A stretch of 64,000 nucleotides of DNA. Origin: Mycolicibacterium mucogenicum DSM 44124. Its GTDB lineage: Bacteria; Actinomycetota; Actinomycetes; Mycobacteriales; Mycobacteriaceae. Of this stretch, positions 38,146 through 46,714 are shown in pieces. The stretch lies in the NCBI RefSeq assembly GCF_005670685.2, contig NZ_CP062008.1, positions 1,116,001 through 1,180,000 of the forward strand. Reading direction: 5' to 3'. Under the pieces are notes generated by a model that saw nothing but the letters and a program-made list of their open reading frames with translations, did not search any database and was not told where the DNA came from. The translations under genes and the position numbers were made by a program. Position 1 is the stretch's first letter. Each line of letters starts with the position of its first letter.

Positions 38146-38676
38146 TCATCGGACGGTGCGCGGTGGTGCGGGAGACGTCACGACGATCACCTCGGCGGTC
38201 TCGTCGCCGACCTGGCGGAGCTTGTGTTGCGTGGCCGCGTCGAAGTAGGCGCAGTCACCTGTGGACAGCTCGACGAGGCGGCCGTCGTAGTTGAGTTCGA
38301 CGGTCCCGGAGTGCACGAACACGAACTCCTGACCGGGATGCGTCGGATGGGCATGGGCGGCGAACTGGCGGCCCGGGCGCACGACGAACGGCGACATGGC
38401 CTTCCCGAGCATGCCCGCGGCGATCGCCTGATTGCGGGCGGTGCCACGGTCGGCGGCGCGTTCGACGGCGAAGGTGGTGACTTCCGGATCGTCGGAAAAC
38501 AGTTGCGCCACATCGACATCGAGCGTGCGTGAGATTTTCAGCGCGGCGGCGATGGACGGCACGCTCTGGCCGCGCTCGACCTTGGACAGGTAGCTCTTGG
38601 TCAGCCCGGTACCGGCTGCCAGCTCCTCCAGCGTCATTCCGCGTTGCTGGCGCACCGCACGCAACAAGCCACTCAC
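38146..38676 (-). CDS. XRE-family regulator with C-terminal cupin domain
   Basis: This 176-aa protein from GTG 38676 has a helix-turn-helix at about 3-60 (LLRAVRQQRGMTLEELAAGTGLTKSYLSKVERGQSVPS) and a cupin sensor domain at about 95-170 (HPTHPGQEFVFVHSGTVELNYDGRLVELSTGDCAYFDAATQHKL). These regulators sense small metabolites. It is divergent from the aldolase-DapA pair and leads the MFS-acyltransferase genes, so it probably controls both through the inverted repeats at 38703-38738. No Shine-Dalgarno site is obvious before the GTG. Confidence 0.9.
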   Translation of the reverse strand: MSGLLRAVRQQRGMTLEELAAGTGLTKSYLSKVERGQSVPSIAAALKISRTLDVDVAQLFSDDPEVTTFAVERAADRGTARNQAIAAGMLGKAMSPFVVRPGRQFAAHAHPTHPGQEFVFVHSGTVELNYDGRLVELSTGDCAYFDAATQHKLRQVGDETAEVIVVTSPAPPRTVR

Positions 38677-38702
38677 GGCACTGAGGATACCGCATTGACT
38701 GC

Positions 38703-38738
38703 ATGACACTTTGTGTCCTATGGTCGGCAATGTGTCAT
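38703..38738. promoter_or_regulatory. candidate XRE-cupin operator
   Basis: GACAC, TTT, GTGTC (38705-38717) is a perfect inverted repeat. A further GTGTCAT (38732-38738) is the complement of ATGACAC at 38703-38709. They fill the gap between the divergent regulator and aldolase genes. Confidence 0.55.
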
Positions 38739-38776
38739 CAAGGTGCGGCCACGCACCGAGGCTGAGGGAGGTTCCG

Positions 38777-39562
38777 ATGACCGACACCATGCACGACTCC
38801 AAGAGCGAACTGATGCAGCGCGCCGAAGACGGGCTGAACCGCCATATCGCGGAGTCCGAACTGACCGTCCGCGAGAAGCTGGCGCTGACCTGCCGGGCGC
38901 TGTTCGATGCCGGCCACGATTCGGGCCTGGCCGGGCAGATCACCGCCCGCGCCGAGGAGCCCGGCACGTACTACACGCAGCGGCTCGGGCTGGGCTTCGA
39001 CGAGATCACCGCGGGTAACCTGCTGCTCGTCGACGAAGACCTCAATGTCCTCGACGGCGGTGGAATGGCGAACCCTGCCAACCGTTTTCACTCCTGGATC
39101 TACCGCGCCCGGCCAGATGTGAACTGCATCGTGCACACGCACCCGTTCCACGTCGCGGCGCTCTCGATGCTCGAAGTGCCCCTGGTCGTGTCGCAGATGG
39201 ACATCGCGCCGCTGTACGACGACTGCGCCTTCCTGGCGGACTGGCCGGGCGTGCCCGTCGGCAACGAGGAAGGCGAGATCATCTCCGGTGCGCTGGGGGA
39301 CAAGAAGGCGATCCTGCTGGCCCACCACGGTCAGGTCGTCGCCGGCGCCAGCGTCGAGGAAGCCTGCTCACTGGCCATGCTCATCGAACGCGGCGCCAAG
39401 CTCCAGCTGGCCGCCATGGCTGCCGGCACCATCGCCCCGCTGCCCGACCGGCTGGCCCGCGAGGCCCATGACTGGACGCTGACGCCCAAACGCAGCGTCG
39501 CCAACTTCGCCTACTACGCGCGCCGTGCCCTGGTGCGCCACCCCGACGCCCTCGACCACTGA
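38777..39562 (+). CDS. class II aldolase/adducin family protein
   Basis: This 261-aa protein from ATG 38777 has GAGGGAGG 5 bases upstream. The fold signatures are LTCRALFDAGHDSGLAGQITAR, FHSWIYRARPDVNCIVHTHPFH with the zinc-binding His pair, and LLAHHGQVVAG with the third His. This group includes fuculose-phosphate aldolases and decarboxylases acting on small hydroxy acids. The DapA-like lyase follows after 23 bases, so the two may break down one sugar acid or keto acid. Control is probably by the divergent XRE-cupin protein. Confidence 0.9.
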   Translation: MTDTMHDSKSELMQRAEDGLNRHIAESELTVREKLALTCRALFDAGHDSGLAGQITARAEEPGTYYTQRLGLGFDEITAGNLLLVDEDLNVLDGGGMANPANRFHSWIYRARPDVNCIVHTHPFHVAALSMLEVPLVVSQMDIAPLYDDCAFLADWPGVPVGNEEGEIISGALGDKKAILLAHHGQVVAGASVEEACSLAMLIERGAKLQLAAMAAGTIAPLPDRLAREAHDWTLTPKRSVANFAYYARRALVRHPDALDH

Positions 39563-39585
39563 CCAACAGTAGAAAGCAGACACCC

Positions 39586-40473
39586 ATGACTGAGACACCC
39601 ACGATTCACGGCATCATCGCCTACCCGATCACCCCATTCACCGCCGACGGTGGCGCCGTCGACACCGAGACGCTGGCCGCCGTCGTCGAGCAACTCGTCA
39701 GCACCGGCGCGCACGCCATCGCTCCGCTGGGCAGCACCGGCGAATCGGCGTACCTCACCGAGGACGAGTTCGACGCTGTCGTCGACACCACGGTCGCCGC
39801 CGTCGCCGGCCGCGTCCCCGTCATCGTCGGGGCCTCAGACCTGACCACTGCCAACACCATTCGGCGCGCGCGGTACGCGCAGCAGGCCGGCGCCGACGCC
39901 GTCATGGTGCTGCCGATCTCGTACTGGAAGCTGAACGAGCGCGAGATTTTCCAGCATTACGCCAGCATCTCGGCCGCCGTCGACCTGCCGATCATGGTCT
40001 ACAACAACCCCGCCACCAGCGGCATCGACATGGCGCCGGAACTGCTGGTGCGGATGTTCAACGACATCGACAACGTGCGCATGGTCAAGGAATCGACAGG
40101 CGACCTGACCCGGATGCTGCGCATCAAGGAGCTCTCCGGCGGGGCGCTGCCGTTCTACAACGGAAGCAATCCATTGGTGCTCGACGCGCTACTCGCCGGT
40201 GCGTCCGGATGGTGCACGGCCGCACCGAATCTGCGCCCGCGGCCCTGCGTCGAGCTGTACGACGCGGTGCGCAGCGGTGATCGGGTGCGTGCCCAGGAGA
40301 TCTACGACGAACTCGCGCCGCTGCTGCGCTTCATCGTCGCCGGTGGTCTGCCGACGACCGTCAAAGCCGGGCTGGATCTGCTGGGGCGCAATGCCGGTGA
40401 TCCGCGTCCGCCGCTGTTGCCGCTCGACGAGGACGGCCGCGCCGAACTCAAAGGCCTGCTGGCCAGCGCGTGA
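39586..40473 (+). CDS. DapA/NanA family Schiff-base lyase
   Basis: This 295-aa TIM-barrel protein has the GSTGES carbonyl-binding motif (about 44-49), a catalytic Tyr in MVYNNPATSG and the Schiff-base Lys in RMVKESTGDL. True DapA acts in lysine synthesis. Position beside a class II aldolase and an XRE-cupin regulator suggests instead a catabolic aldolase (keto-deoxy sugar acid or hydroxy-proline type). Its stop is only 6 bases from the convergent DUF732 gene. Confidence 0.9.
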   Translation: MTETPTIHGIIAYPITPFTADGGAVDTETLAAVVEQLVSTGAHAIAPLGSTGESAYLTEDEFDAVVDTTVAAVAGRVPVIVGASDLTTANTIRRARYAQQAGADAVMVLPISYWKLNEREIFQHYASISAAVDLPIMVYNNPATSGIDMAPELLVRMFNDIDNVRMVKESTGDLTRMLRIKELSGGALPFYNGSNPLVLDALLAGASGWCTAAPNLRPRPCVELYDAVRSGDRVRAQEIYDELAPLLRFIVAGGLPTTVKAGLDLLGRNAGDPRPPLLPLDEDGRAELKGLLASA

Positions 40474-40479
40474 GTACGG

Positions 40480-40776
40480 TTACTGAACCGGGCAGGCGTA
40501 CTTGCGGGCCACGTCCATCACGCGCTGCTGCGCGCCGGGCCCGATGACGCCCTGTGCGGCCAGTTCGAGATTGATGTAGCCGGGGATGCCGCCGATGCAC
40601 GCCTGGTGCGCCACGCGCCAGGCGGTGTCGGGGTTCAGGTTGTAGCCGTTGCGCTCCAGGCCCTGCAGGTACTGGTCGAATTCCGGCGTGCCCTGGTCGG
40701 GTATGGCGCTGGCCGCGCCGGCCAGCGCCACTGCGGCAGCCACCGCCGCGAAAAATGCCGCGACTGTACGTCTCAT
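40480..40776 (-). CDS. secreted DUF732 protein
   Basis: This 98-aa protein has a signal peptide (MRRTVAAFFAAVAAAVALAGAASA, cleaved near 24) and a DUF732 domain: DQYLQGLERNGYNLNPDTAWRVAHQACIGG, then GVIGPGAQQRVMDVARKYACPVQ with two Cys likely in a disulfide. DUF732 proteins are small mycobacterial secreted proteins of unknown function. AGGGGG 6 bases before ATG 40776 picks this start over an ATG two codons earlier. Confidence 0.88.
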   Translation of the reverse strand: MRRTVAAFFAAVAAAVALAGAASAIPDQGTPEFDQYLQGLERNGYNLNPDTAWRVAHQACIGGIPGYINLELAAQGVIGPGAQQRVMDVARKYACPVQ

Positions 40777-40896
40777 GTCCATCCCCCTACAGGCATGTCC
40801 ACCGGGTATCGGCTTACACGTTCGCATATCGCGCCGACGCAGAAACTACGAACCGTCGTAATCGGGGTGCGCTCACCAGAGTCCTAGACTGACGTG

Positions 40897-41475
40897 ATGT
40901 CGAAGCTGCAGCTGGTTCAGGAGCCGTCCGCCGACGCACTGCTGGAGTCCAACCCGTTCGCACTGCTGGTCGGGATGCTCTTGGATCAGCAGATTCCGAT
41001 GGAAGTCGCGTTCGCCGGACCGAAGAAGCTCGAGGACCGGATGGGCTCGCTCGACGCCCGCGAGATCGCCGAGTACAACCCTGACAAGTTCGCCGAGCTG
41101 TTCGCGCAAACCCCTGCGGTGCACCGCTTTCCGGGCTCCATGGCCAAGCGCGTGCAGGCCCTGTCGCAGGTGATCGTCGACGAGTACGACGGTAACGCCG
41201 CGGCCCTGTGGACCACCGGTGACCCCGACGGTAAAGAGGTGCTGCGCCGGCTCAAGGCGCTGCCCGGCTTTGGCGAGCAGAAGGCCAAGATCTTCCTGGC
41301 GCTGCTCGGCAAGCAGTACGGCGTCACGCCCGAGGGCTGGCGCGCCGCGGCCGGCGACTACGGGAAGCAGGGCACGCACATGTCCGTCGCCGACGTCGTC
41401 GACAAGGGCTCACTGGATCAGGTTCGTGCCTACAAGAAGCAGATGAAGGCAGCGGCGAAGGCCGCCAAGGCCTGA
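40897..41475 (+). CDS. HhH-GPD family protein (Rv1156-like)
   Basis: This 192-aa protein contains FALLVGMLLDQQIPMEVAFAGPKKL and a helix-hairpin-helix segment LKALPGFGEQKAKIFLALLGK. The fold is that of base-excision glycosylases, though the catalytic Asp/Lys after the hairpin is not clear. The family (Rv1156, 195 aa) is annotated as HhH-GPD base-excision protein without proven activity. GTG 40894 directly before the ATG is an alternative start. The basic C terminus KKQMKAAAKAAKA may touch DNA. It is convergent with the nitroreductase gene. Confidence 0.87.
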   Translation: MSKLQLVQEPSADALLESNPFALLVGMLLDQQIPMEVAFAGPKKLEDRMGSLDAREIAEYNPDKFAELFAQTPAVHRFPGSMAKRVQALSQVIVDEYDGNAAALWTTGDPDGKEVLRRLKALPGFGEQKAKIFLALLGKQYGVTPEGWRAAAGDYGKQGTHMSVADVVDKGSLDQVRAYKKQMKAAAKAAKA

Positions 41476-41488
41476 GCGCTCGACGCGA

Positions 41489-42151
41489 TCAGAGCGGCGG
41501 ACCATCGAACCGCTCGCGGGTGGCGAACTCCGAAACCGGACGCCGGGTCAGCTTCGTCACCTGCTTGACCGGCTTGCCCAGCGGCAGCATGCATGCGACG
41601 GCGTAGTTGTCGGGGATGCCGAGGAGGTCGCGCACCTTGGGCTCCTGCGCGACCACCATGGTCGTCAGCACGCCGCCGTAGCCCTCGTTGCGCGCGGCCA
41701 GCAGGATGCCCCAGACGAACGGGTAGATCGACGCGCCGCTGATGACGCCGATGCGATCCAGGTGCTGATCGAACGCCGCCGCCACACCGAGATCCAGGCA
41801 CACGACGAGCACGACCTCGGCGCCCAGCAGCGTCCCGGTGACCATGCCGTCGGGGACCGGCGTGGCCTCGACGACCGCGGGGTCAACACCGCAGGGCTGC
41901 AACGGGTTCCAGGGGCCTTCGCCGGCAGCGATCTGCGCGATGTACTGCCGGGCGCCGGGCTTGGACAGCTCGCCCAGCTTCTTGCGGGTTTCGACGTCAC
42001 GCACCGCGATCACCCGCGCGCCCTGACGGTTGCCGCCACTCGGGGCGAAGCGCGCGTTGTCGAGGATGCGCTCGAGCACCTCGTCGGGCAGGGGCTCGCC
42101 GCTGAACTTGCGGACAGCCCCGGTCGTGCGCATGACGTCGTAAATCTCCAT
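41489..42151 (-). CDS. nitroreductase family protein
   Basis: This 220-aa protein from ATG 42151 has an N-terminal RTTGAVRKFSGEPLPDEVLERILDNARFAPSGGNRQG with the FMN-phosphate Arg and the SGGN site. The C-terminal ILLAARNEGYGGVLTTM and LLGIPDNYAVACMLPLG fit the FMN dimer fold. It reduces nitro or quinone compounds, or acts on an iodinated or flavin substrate; the exact role is unknown. It is divergent from the small DUF1059 gene with 33 bases between starts. ATG 42160 and 42163 are alternatives. Confidence 0.9.
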   Translation of the reverse strand: MEIYDVMRTTGAVRKFSGEPLPDEVLERILDNARFAPSGGNRQGARVIAVRDVETRKKLGELSKPGARQYIAQIAAGEGPWNPLQPCGVDPAVVEATPVPDGMVTGTLLGAEVVLVVCLDLGVAAAFDQHLDRIGVISGASIYPFVWGILLAARNEGYGGVLTTMVVAQEPKVRDLLGIPDNYAVACMLPLGKPVKQVTKLTRRPVSEFATRERFDGPPL

Positions 42152-42184
42152 ACCGACCATCATGCGTATGGGATGGTGATGTGT

Positions 42185-42334
42185 ATGGCTAAGACACACT
42201 TGAATTGCCCCTGCGGCGAGGCGATTTCCGGCAGCGACGAGGACGATCTGGTCGAGAAGGCCCAGGCCCACCTCGCCGAGCAGCACCCCGGTCGCGAGTA
42301 CGACCGCGAGATGATCCTCTTCATGGCTTACTGA
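42185..42334 (+). CDS. DUF1059 small protein
   Basis: This 49-aa protein begins MAKTHLNCPCGEAI, with a CPCG motif, then an acidic DEDDLVEKAQAHLAEQHPGREYDREMILFMAY. The family signature is the N-terminal Cys pair with a downstream His-rich helix, suggesting metal binding. The function is unknown. It is a separate short gene divergent from the nitroreductase and followed by a perfect terminator. Confidence 0.88.
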   Translation: MAKTHLNCPCGEAISGSDEDDLVEKAQAHLAEQHPGREYDREMILFMAY

Positions 42335-42345
42335 GCCACCCAAAA

Positions 42346-42384
42346 AGCGAGCGTGGCTGCCGTTGGGGGGTAGCCACGCTCGCT
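42346..42384. terminator. terminator hairpin after DUF1059
   Basis: AGCGAGCGTGGCT (42346-42358) and its exact complement (42372-42384) form a 13-base stem with a 13-base G-rich loop, preceded by an A run. It is 12 bases after the DUF1059 stop. Confidence 0.85.
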
Positions 42385-42425
42385 GCTGTGTAGTCGGGTC
42401 GTGTCCGGCCGTCATACTGGCGACC

Positions 42426-42935
42426 GTGACGCCGAGAAAGGCAGGGGAGCCGACTCCCGAGCGGGGCTGGCTGACGCCGAAGCAACAGCGGGCCTGGGTG
42501 GCCTACATGCGGGTACAGCTTCGGATGAACTACGAGATGAACCGGCAGCTGCAAGCCGACTCGGGGCTCTCGCTCGCCGACTACGACGTGCTGGTCGCGC
42601 TCAGCGGCGACGACGGCGGCGGCCTGCGGGTCAGTGACCTGGCCGCGCAGATCGGCTGGGAACGCAGCCGGCTCTCGCATCAATTGCGGCGCATGGAAGA
42701 ACGCGGCTTGACCGAGCGCCGCCCGAGCGCCGAGGACGGCCGCACGACCAATGTCGTGCTGACCGCGGCAGGCCGGCGGGCGATCGCCGAGGCCGCGCCC
42801 GCACACGTCGACCTGGTGCGGAGTCTGTTCTTCGATCCGCTGCCGGAGAACCTGCTCGGACCGTTCACCGCGGCGCTGGAGCACATTCACGTCAACCTCG
42901 ATCACAACAGCTCGCTCCCGCCCGCACCGGGCTAA
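42426..42935 (+). CDS. MarR family transcriptional regulator
   Basis: This 169-aa protein from GTG 42426 has the winged helix at about 50-125: LADYDVLVALSGDDGGGLRVSDLAAQIGWERSRLSHQLRRMEERGLTERRPSAEDGRTTNVVLTAAG, with the MarR wing motif (DGR). It is followed by an 18-base operator, an NTF2-like gene and, after a second copy of that operator, an SDR gene. It probably represses those two genes and is relieved by a phenolic or electrophilic ligand. No copy of the operator is seen before its own start. Confidence 0.9.
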   Translation: MTPRKAGEPTPERGWLTPKQQRAWVAYMRVQLRMNYEMNRQLQADSGLSLADYDVLVALSGDDGGGLRVSDLAAQIGWERSRLSHQLRRMEERGLTERRPSAEDGRTTNVVLTAAGRRAIAEAAPAHVDLVRSLFFDPLPENLLGPFTAALEHIHVNLDHNSSLPPAPG

Positions 42936-42938
42936 GAT

Positions 42939-42956
42939 TAGGTGATAAATCACCTA
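42939..42956. promoter_or_regulatory. MarR operator, copy 1
   Basis: TAGGTGAT, AA, ATCACCTA: a perfect 18-base inverted repeat between the MarR stop and the NTF2-like start, just ahead of the AAGGAG ribosome site. Confidence 0.75.
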
Positions 42957-42967
42957 TAAGGAGCCTC

Positions 42968-43330
42968 ATGAGCGAAGTCATCGCCCGTTTGATGGAAGCC
43001 AATCTGCTCGCCGTGTTCGATGAACGCGATCCACAGCTCCGCGCCGCCGCAATCGCGGAGACCTACTCGGACGACGTCACGTGGATCGATGACGACGGCA
43101 TCACCGTCGGCCACGAGCAGTTGAATGCCAAGGCAGCTGAGCTGCAGGAAAAGCTGACCGGCTTGCGCTTCGTGAAGGCCGGCCCGGTGCGCCAGACTCG
43201 CGGCTTGGGTTTCCTGGCGTGGGAGGTTCGCGCGTCGGACGGTGCCACGGTGGCGTCGGGTTTCGATGTCGCAGAGATCGTCGACGAGCGTATCGTTCGG
43301 CTGTGGACCGTGCTGGATGCCGTGGAATAG
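42968..43330 (+). CDS. NTF2-like/SnoaL-fold protein
   Basis: This 120-aa protein from ATG 42968 has AAGGAG upstream. The single-domain NTF2-like pattern is VIARLMEANLLAVFDERDPQLRAAAIAETYSDDVTWIDDDG, followed by paired strands ending FDVAEIVDERIVRLWTVLDAV. These small cavity proteins act as isomerases, hydrolases or ligand carriers. It is placed between two copies of the MarR operator, with the SDR next, so the pair probably handles one substrate. The stop codon overlaps the second operator. Confidence 0.85.
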   Translation: MSEVIARLMEANLLAVFDERDPQLRAAAIAETYSDDVTWIDDDGITVGHEQLNAKAAELQEKLTGLRFVKAGPVRQTRGLGFLAWEVRASDGATVASGFDVAEIVDERIVRLWTVLDAVE

Positions 43331-43346
43331 GTGATAGATCACCTAT
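43327..43346. promoter_or_regulatory. MarR operator, copy 2
   Basis: ATAGGTGAT, AG, ATCACCTAT: a perfect 20-base inverted repeat carrying the same core as the one at 42939. It overlaps the NTF2-like stop codon and lies 43 bases before the SDR start. Confidence 0.75.
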
Positions 43347-43388
43347 GTTGTGACTGCCGTACAGCACACAACAGTGAGGACAACGATC

Positions 43389-44129
43389 ATGGGACAGCTC
43401 GACGGCAAGACGGCACTGGTCACGGGAGGAACGTCGGGCATCGGCCTGGCGACCGCAAAGCGCCTCGCGGACGAGGGCGCGTACGTCTTCATCACGGGAC
43501 GTGACCGCGCGCGGCTCGACGAGGCCGCTGCAGCCATCGGTGCGCACGGTGTCCAGAGCGACATCAGCAAGCCCGAGGAACTCGACGTCCTGGCCGCCGC
43601 GATTGCCGAGCACGGCGCGGGGCTCGACGTCGTCTTCGCCAATGCCGGCGGCGGCGACTTCGCCACCCTCGCCGATGTGACACCGCAGCACTACCGCGAC
43701 AACTTCGACCGCAACGTGGCCGGCACGGTATTCACCGTGCAGAAGACGCTGCCGCTGCTCAATGACGGCGCGTCGATCATCCTCGCCGGCTCCACCGCCG
43801 CGTCTGAAGGTGTTCCGGCGTTCGGGCTCTACGCCGCGTCCAAAGCTGCCATCCGGTCGCTTGGTCGCACGTGGGCGGCCGAGCTCGCCGATCGCAACAT
43901 CCGGGTCAACACCGTCGTCCCGGGCCCGATCGAGACCCCTGGACTGACCGGCTTGGCGCCGGCCGAGCAGAAACAGGATCTGCTTGACGGCCTGGCTGCC
44001 CAGGTACCGCTGAAGCGGTTGGGCCGCCCCGAGGAGATCGCGGCCGCGGTGCTGTTCCTGGCGTCGGACCAGAGCAGCTTCATGACCGGTGCCGAATTGC
44101 CCGTCGACGGTGGCCAGATTCAGCTCTGA
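43389..44129 (+). CDS. short-chain dehydrogenase/reductase
   Basis: This 246-aa classical SDR has TGGTSGIG (about 12-19), NAGG, a Ser in ILAGSTAA and the catalytic YAASK. The C-terminal FLASDQSSFMTGAELPVDGGQIQL is typical of FabG-like and MarR-linked stress SDRs. It is an NAD(P)H oxidoreductase, substrate unknown. It has its own copy of the MarR operator, so it can be induced both from this promoter and by read-through from the NTF2-like gene. The ATG at 43389 has GAGGAC upstream. Confidence 0.92.
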   Translation: MGQLDGKTALVTGGTSGIGLATAKRLADEGAYVFITGRDRARLDEAAAAIGAHGVQSDISKPEELDVLAAAIAEHGAGLDVVFANAGGGDFATLADVTPQHYRDNFDRNVAGTVFTVQKTLPLLNDGASIILAGSTAASEGVPAFGLYAASKAAIRSLGRTWAAELADRNIRVNTVVPGPIETPGLTGLAPAEQKQDLLDGLAAQVPLKRLGRPEEIAAAVLFLASDQSSFMTGAELPVDGGQIQL

Positions 44130-44215
44130 CGGCCATATCGGGACGATGCCGTGGGCTGGTTGACCGCGGCATCGTCCCGGCGCCACGGCTGGTTTGATCG
44201 CCCGAGTACGCGGCT

Positions 44216-45652
44216 ATGCCCCTGGGTATGCACGAGGTTCTGGAACGCGAAGGCAAGTGGGACGTCGATGACCGGTTTCGGTTGCCCGATCTACGCGGCA
44301 TCGTCGCCGATGCTGACATCGAGCACGACACCGTCGACCTCACCAGCGACTACTACGACACCAGCGACCGTGACCTACTGGCGCACCGCGTCCAGTTGCG
44401 TCGCCGCTCCGGCGACGCAGACACGGGGTGGCAGTTGAAGGTCCCGGCGGCCGATGGGCGCGTCGAACTGCACTGGACGTCCACGGAGAAATTGCCCGAT
44501 GCGGCCGCCGAACTCCTCAGTGGCATCAGCCTCGGCAAGCAACTTGCGAGCATCGCCACGATCCACACCGTCCGAGATCGGTACCGGCTGGCCGAGCCCG
44601 GATCCGGCGAACTCTATGCCGAAATTGCCGACGACTCGGTGCGCGCATCGGCGAACGAGCGGCTGCTCGCTTGGCGCGAGGTCGAGGTCGAACTCGGGCC
44701 GCACACCCCGTCGATTCCGAAGCGCCTCGTCCGCCGTCTGAAGGCCGCGGGCGCCCGGCCGTCGCGCTTTCCGTCGAAGCTCGCCCACGTCCTGCCGCAG
44801 ATCCGGTCCGTCGAGCGCGTGTCGCCCGCGGCGCGCGCATTGCTCCGCTACCTCGACGCCCAGATCGACCAGATCGTGTTGGGCGACATCGAATTACGGC
44901 GTGGGCAGGATCCCATCCACGACACGCGAGTGTCGATCCGGCGGCTGCGGAGCACGCTGCGGGTGTTCGGCAAGCTGCTGGATCAGACCTCCGTCGAGCA
45001 GCTCGACGAGGACCTGCGATGGTTCGCCGGGCTGCTCGGCGAGGTCCGCGACTGTCAGGTGCAACAGCGCAGATTCACCGAAGCGCTCGACGAGTTGCCC
45101 GAGGAATTGGTCCTGGGTCCGGTCCGGGCGCGCATTCGCAATGAGTTGCAAGCGATCGAGTTGCCCGCGCGGGCGCGCGTCACCGAGGCCATGGACTCGC
45201 CGCGGTACCGGGCGATGATGACGGTGCTGCGGTCATGGCGCACCGCGCCGCCGGTGGATCTCGAGACGCGCACCGCCGAACTCGTCAAGCGGGCGCGTAA
45301 GGCCCAGCGGAAAGCCGATCGACGGCTCGTCGCAGCGCTCGATGGCGATGATTTTGACTCCGCGCTGTTGCATCGTGCCCGCAAGGCTGCCAAGCGCGCC
45401 CGGTATGCCGCGGAGCTATGTCGGGACGTCGGCGGCTCGAAGCAGACGAAGCGAACGGTCAAGCACTACAAGCAGTTTCAGTCGATCCTGGGCGATCATC
45501 AGGACACCGTGGTCGCATCTGCCCTGTTGCGCCGCTTGGCGCTGGCGAGTGGCACGACGGCCGGCGAGAACGGCTTCACCTTCGGCCTGCTGTACGGCCG
45601 CGAACAGCGGATAGCTGACGCGTGCCGACAGCAGGCGCGAGAGATGTTGTGA
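44216..45652 (+). CDS. CYTH-CHAD domain protein
   Basis: This 478-aa protein has an N-terminal CYTH domain (about 8-200) with the charged-strand pattern of triphosphate-binding tunnels: EREGKWDVDDRFRLP, then DYYDTSDRDLLAHRVQLRRRS and WQLKVP. A C-terminal CHAD domain (about 215-475) has HDTRVSIRRLRSTLRVF and HRARKAAKRARYAAEL, with its conserved His/Lys/Arg pairs. CHAD binds polyphosphate; CYTH may hydrolyse tripolyphosphate. Both point to inorganic polyphosphate metabolism. ATG 44228 is an alternative start. Its stop directly abuts the convergent next gene with no gap. Confidence 0.93.
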   Translation: MPLGMHEVLEREGKWDVDDRFRLPDLRGIVADADIEHDTVDLTSDYYDTSDRDLLAHRVQLRRRSGDADTGWQLKVPAADGRVELHWTSTEKLPDAAAELLSGISLGKQLASIATIHTVRDRYRLAEPGSGELYAEIADDSVRASANERLLAWREVEVELGPHTPSIPKRLVRRLKAAGARPSRFPSKLAHVLPQIRSVERVSPAARALLRYLDAQIDQIVLGDIELRRGQDPIHDTRVSIRRLRSTLRVFGKLLDQTSVEQLDEDLRWFAGLLGEVRDCQVQQRRFTEALDELPEELVLGPVRARIRNELQAIELPARARVTEAMDSPRYRAMMTVLRSWRTAPPVDLETRTAELVKRARKAQRKADRRLVAALDGDDFDSALLHRARKAAKRARYAAELCRDVGGSKQTKRTVKHYKQFQSILGDHQDTVVASALLRRLALASGTTAGENGFTFGLLYGREQRIADACRQQAREML

Positions 45653-46669
45653 TTACGGCACCACCGACGAGCCGATGGTGGGCATGAACTGGCACTGCTT
45701 CTCGGTCGTCGTCACCTGACCGAAGATGGTCGACATGATGCTGCCCGAGCCGGTGTCGACGATGGCGGTCAGCGTCGTCGGGCCCTGCGGGTTGATGTCG
45801 GCCTGCGGCTTGAGCGTCGCACTGCCCGACTTGCCGGTGGTCAGGTTGACCCAGGTGACGTTCAGCGGCAGCTTCTGCTCGGCGGCGGGGCCGGGCGTGC
45901 CCACCGCGGTGAACACGTAGGCGGTCTGGCCAGGGCCGGGGCCCGGGGTCGGAATCTTCGCGGGACCGGCGACGCTGATGGCCGTCGCCAGGATGTTGCC
46001 GCCGTCGGCGCCGCAGCCGTTGCTGATCGACGGGTACATGAAGTCCTGCGTGATGGGCGTGCCCGGGCCGAACGCGCCGGCCGGCGCGGGCGCCGGCGCC
46101 GCAGCCGGGGCGGCGTCGGGAGCCGGGACCGTCGCGGCGGCCTGGGTGACCGGAGCGGCGGCCGGCACGGCTTCAGGGGCCGGAGCCGGAGCCGGCGCGG
46201 GTGCCGGAGCAGGGGCTGCGGCGGGCGCAGGTGCGGGTGCGGCTTCGGGTGCCGGTGCCGGAGCGGCCTCGGCCACCGGGCCGACGGCGTGTACCGGGTC
46301 GACACCGGCCGGCAGGTGCGCCTCGGCGCCCGGCACGGCGCCGGGGGCCGGCACGTGGTTCGCGGCCGGGTCGGCGGCGAACTGGTTCACGGCGTTGGCC
46401 AGATTCTTCGAATCCGACGGTGCCGCCTTGTTCCCGGCGAACGCCCGGGCTGCTGCCATGAGCAGCTCCGCGGCGCCCGCCGGGTCAGCGGCGGCCTGCT
46501 GGATCACCGGGGCGAGAGTCTGCATGGCCGGCAGGCCAGGAGCCTGAAGGCCATCGATGGGCAGCGGCAACGGCAGTGGCGACGCTGGATCAGCGTGCGC
46601 GACGGTGGCCGCGCTGATCGTGAGTGCGACGGACGCGCCGAGTGCGACGAACAGCTTCCTCGATTGCAT
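45653..46669 (-). CDS. secreted Ala/Pro-rich protein (Rv1157c-like)
   Basis: This 338-aa protein has a signal peptide ([26 protein letters not shown]), a helical region to about 120, and an Ala-Pro repeat linker (about 130-200, mostly PAPAP units). A C-terminal beta-rich domain of about 130 residues has two Cys (NGCGADGG and KQCQFMP). The plan suggests a linker that crosses the cell wall with an exposed domain. It corresponds to Rv1157c by order and composition. A second Ala-rich secreted protein lies just upstream on the same strand. Function unknown. Confidence 0.87.
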   Translation of the reverse strand: MQSRKLFVALGASVALTISAATVAHADPASPLPLPLPIDGLQAPGLPAMQTLAPVIQQAAADPAGAAELLMAAARAFAGNKAAPSDSKNLANAVNQFAADPAANHVPAPGAVPGAEAHLPAGVDPVHAVGPVAEAAPAPAPEAAPAPAPAAAPAPAPAPAPAPAPEAVPAAAPVTQAAATVPAPDAAPAAAPAPAPAGAFGPGTPITQDFMYPSISNGCGADGGNILATAISVAGPAKIPTPGPGPGQTAYVFTAVGTPGPAAEQKLPLNVTWVNLTTGKSGSATLKPQADINPQGPTTLTAIVDTGSGSIMSTIFGQVTTTEKQCQFMPTIGSSVVP

Positions 46670-46714
46670 GACTCTCTCCCCGGTTTCGTATCGGTTATCT
46701 GGTTACGGCGCGGA

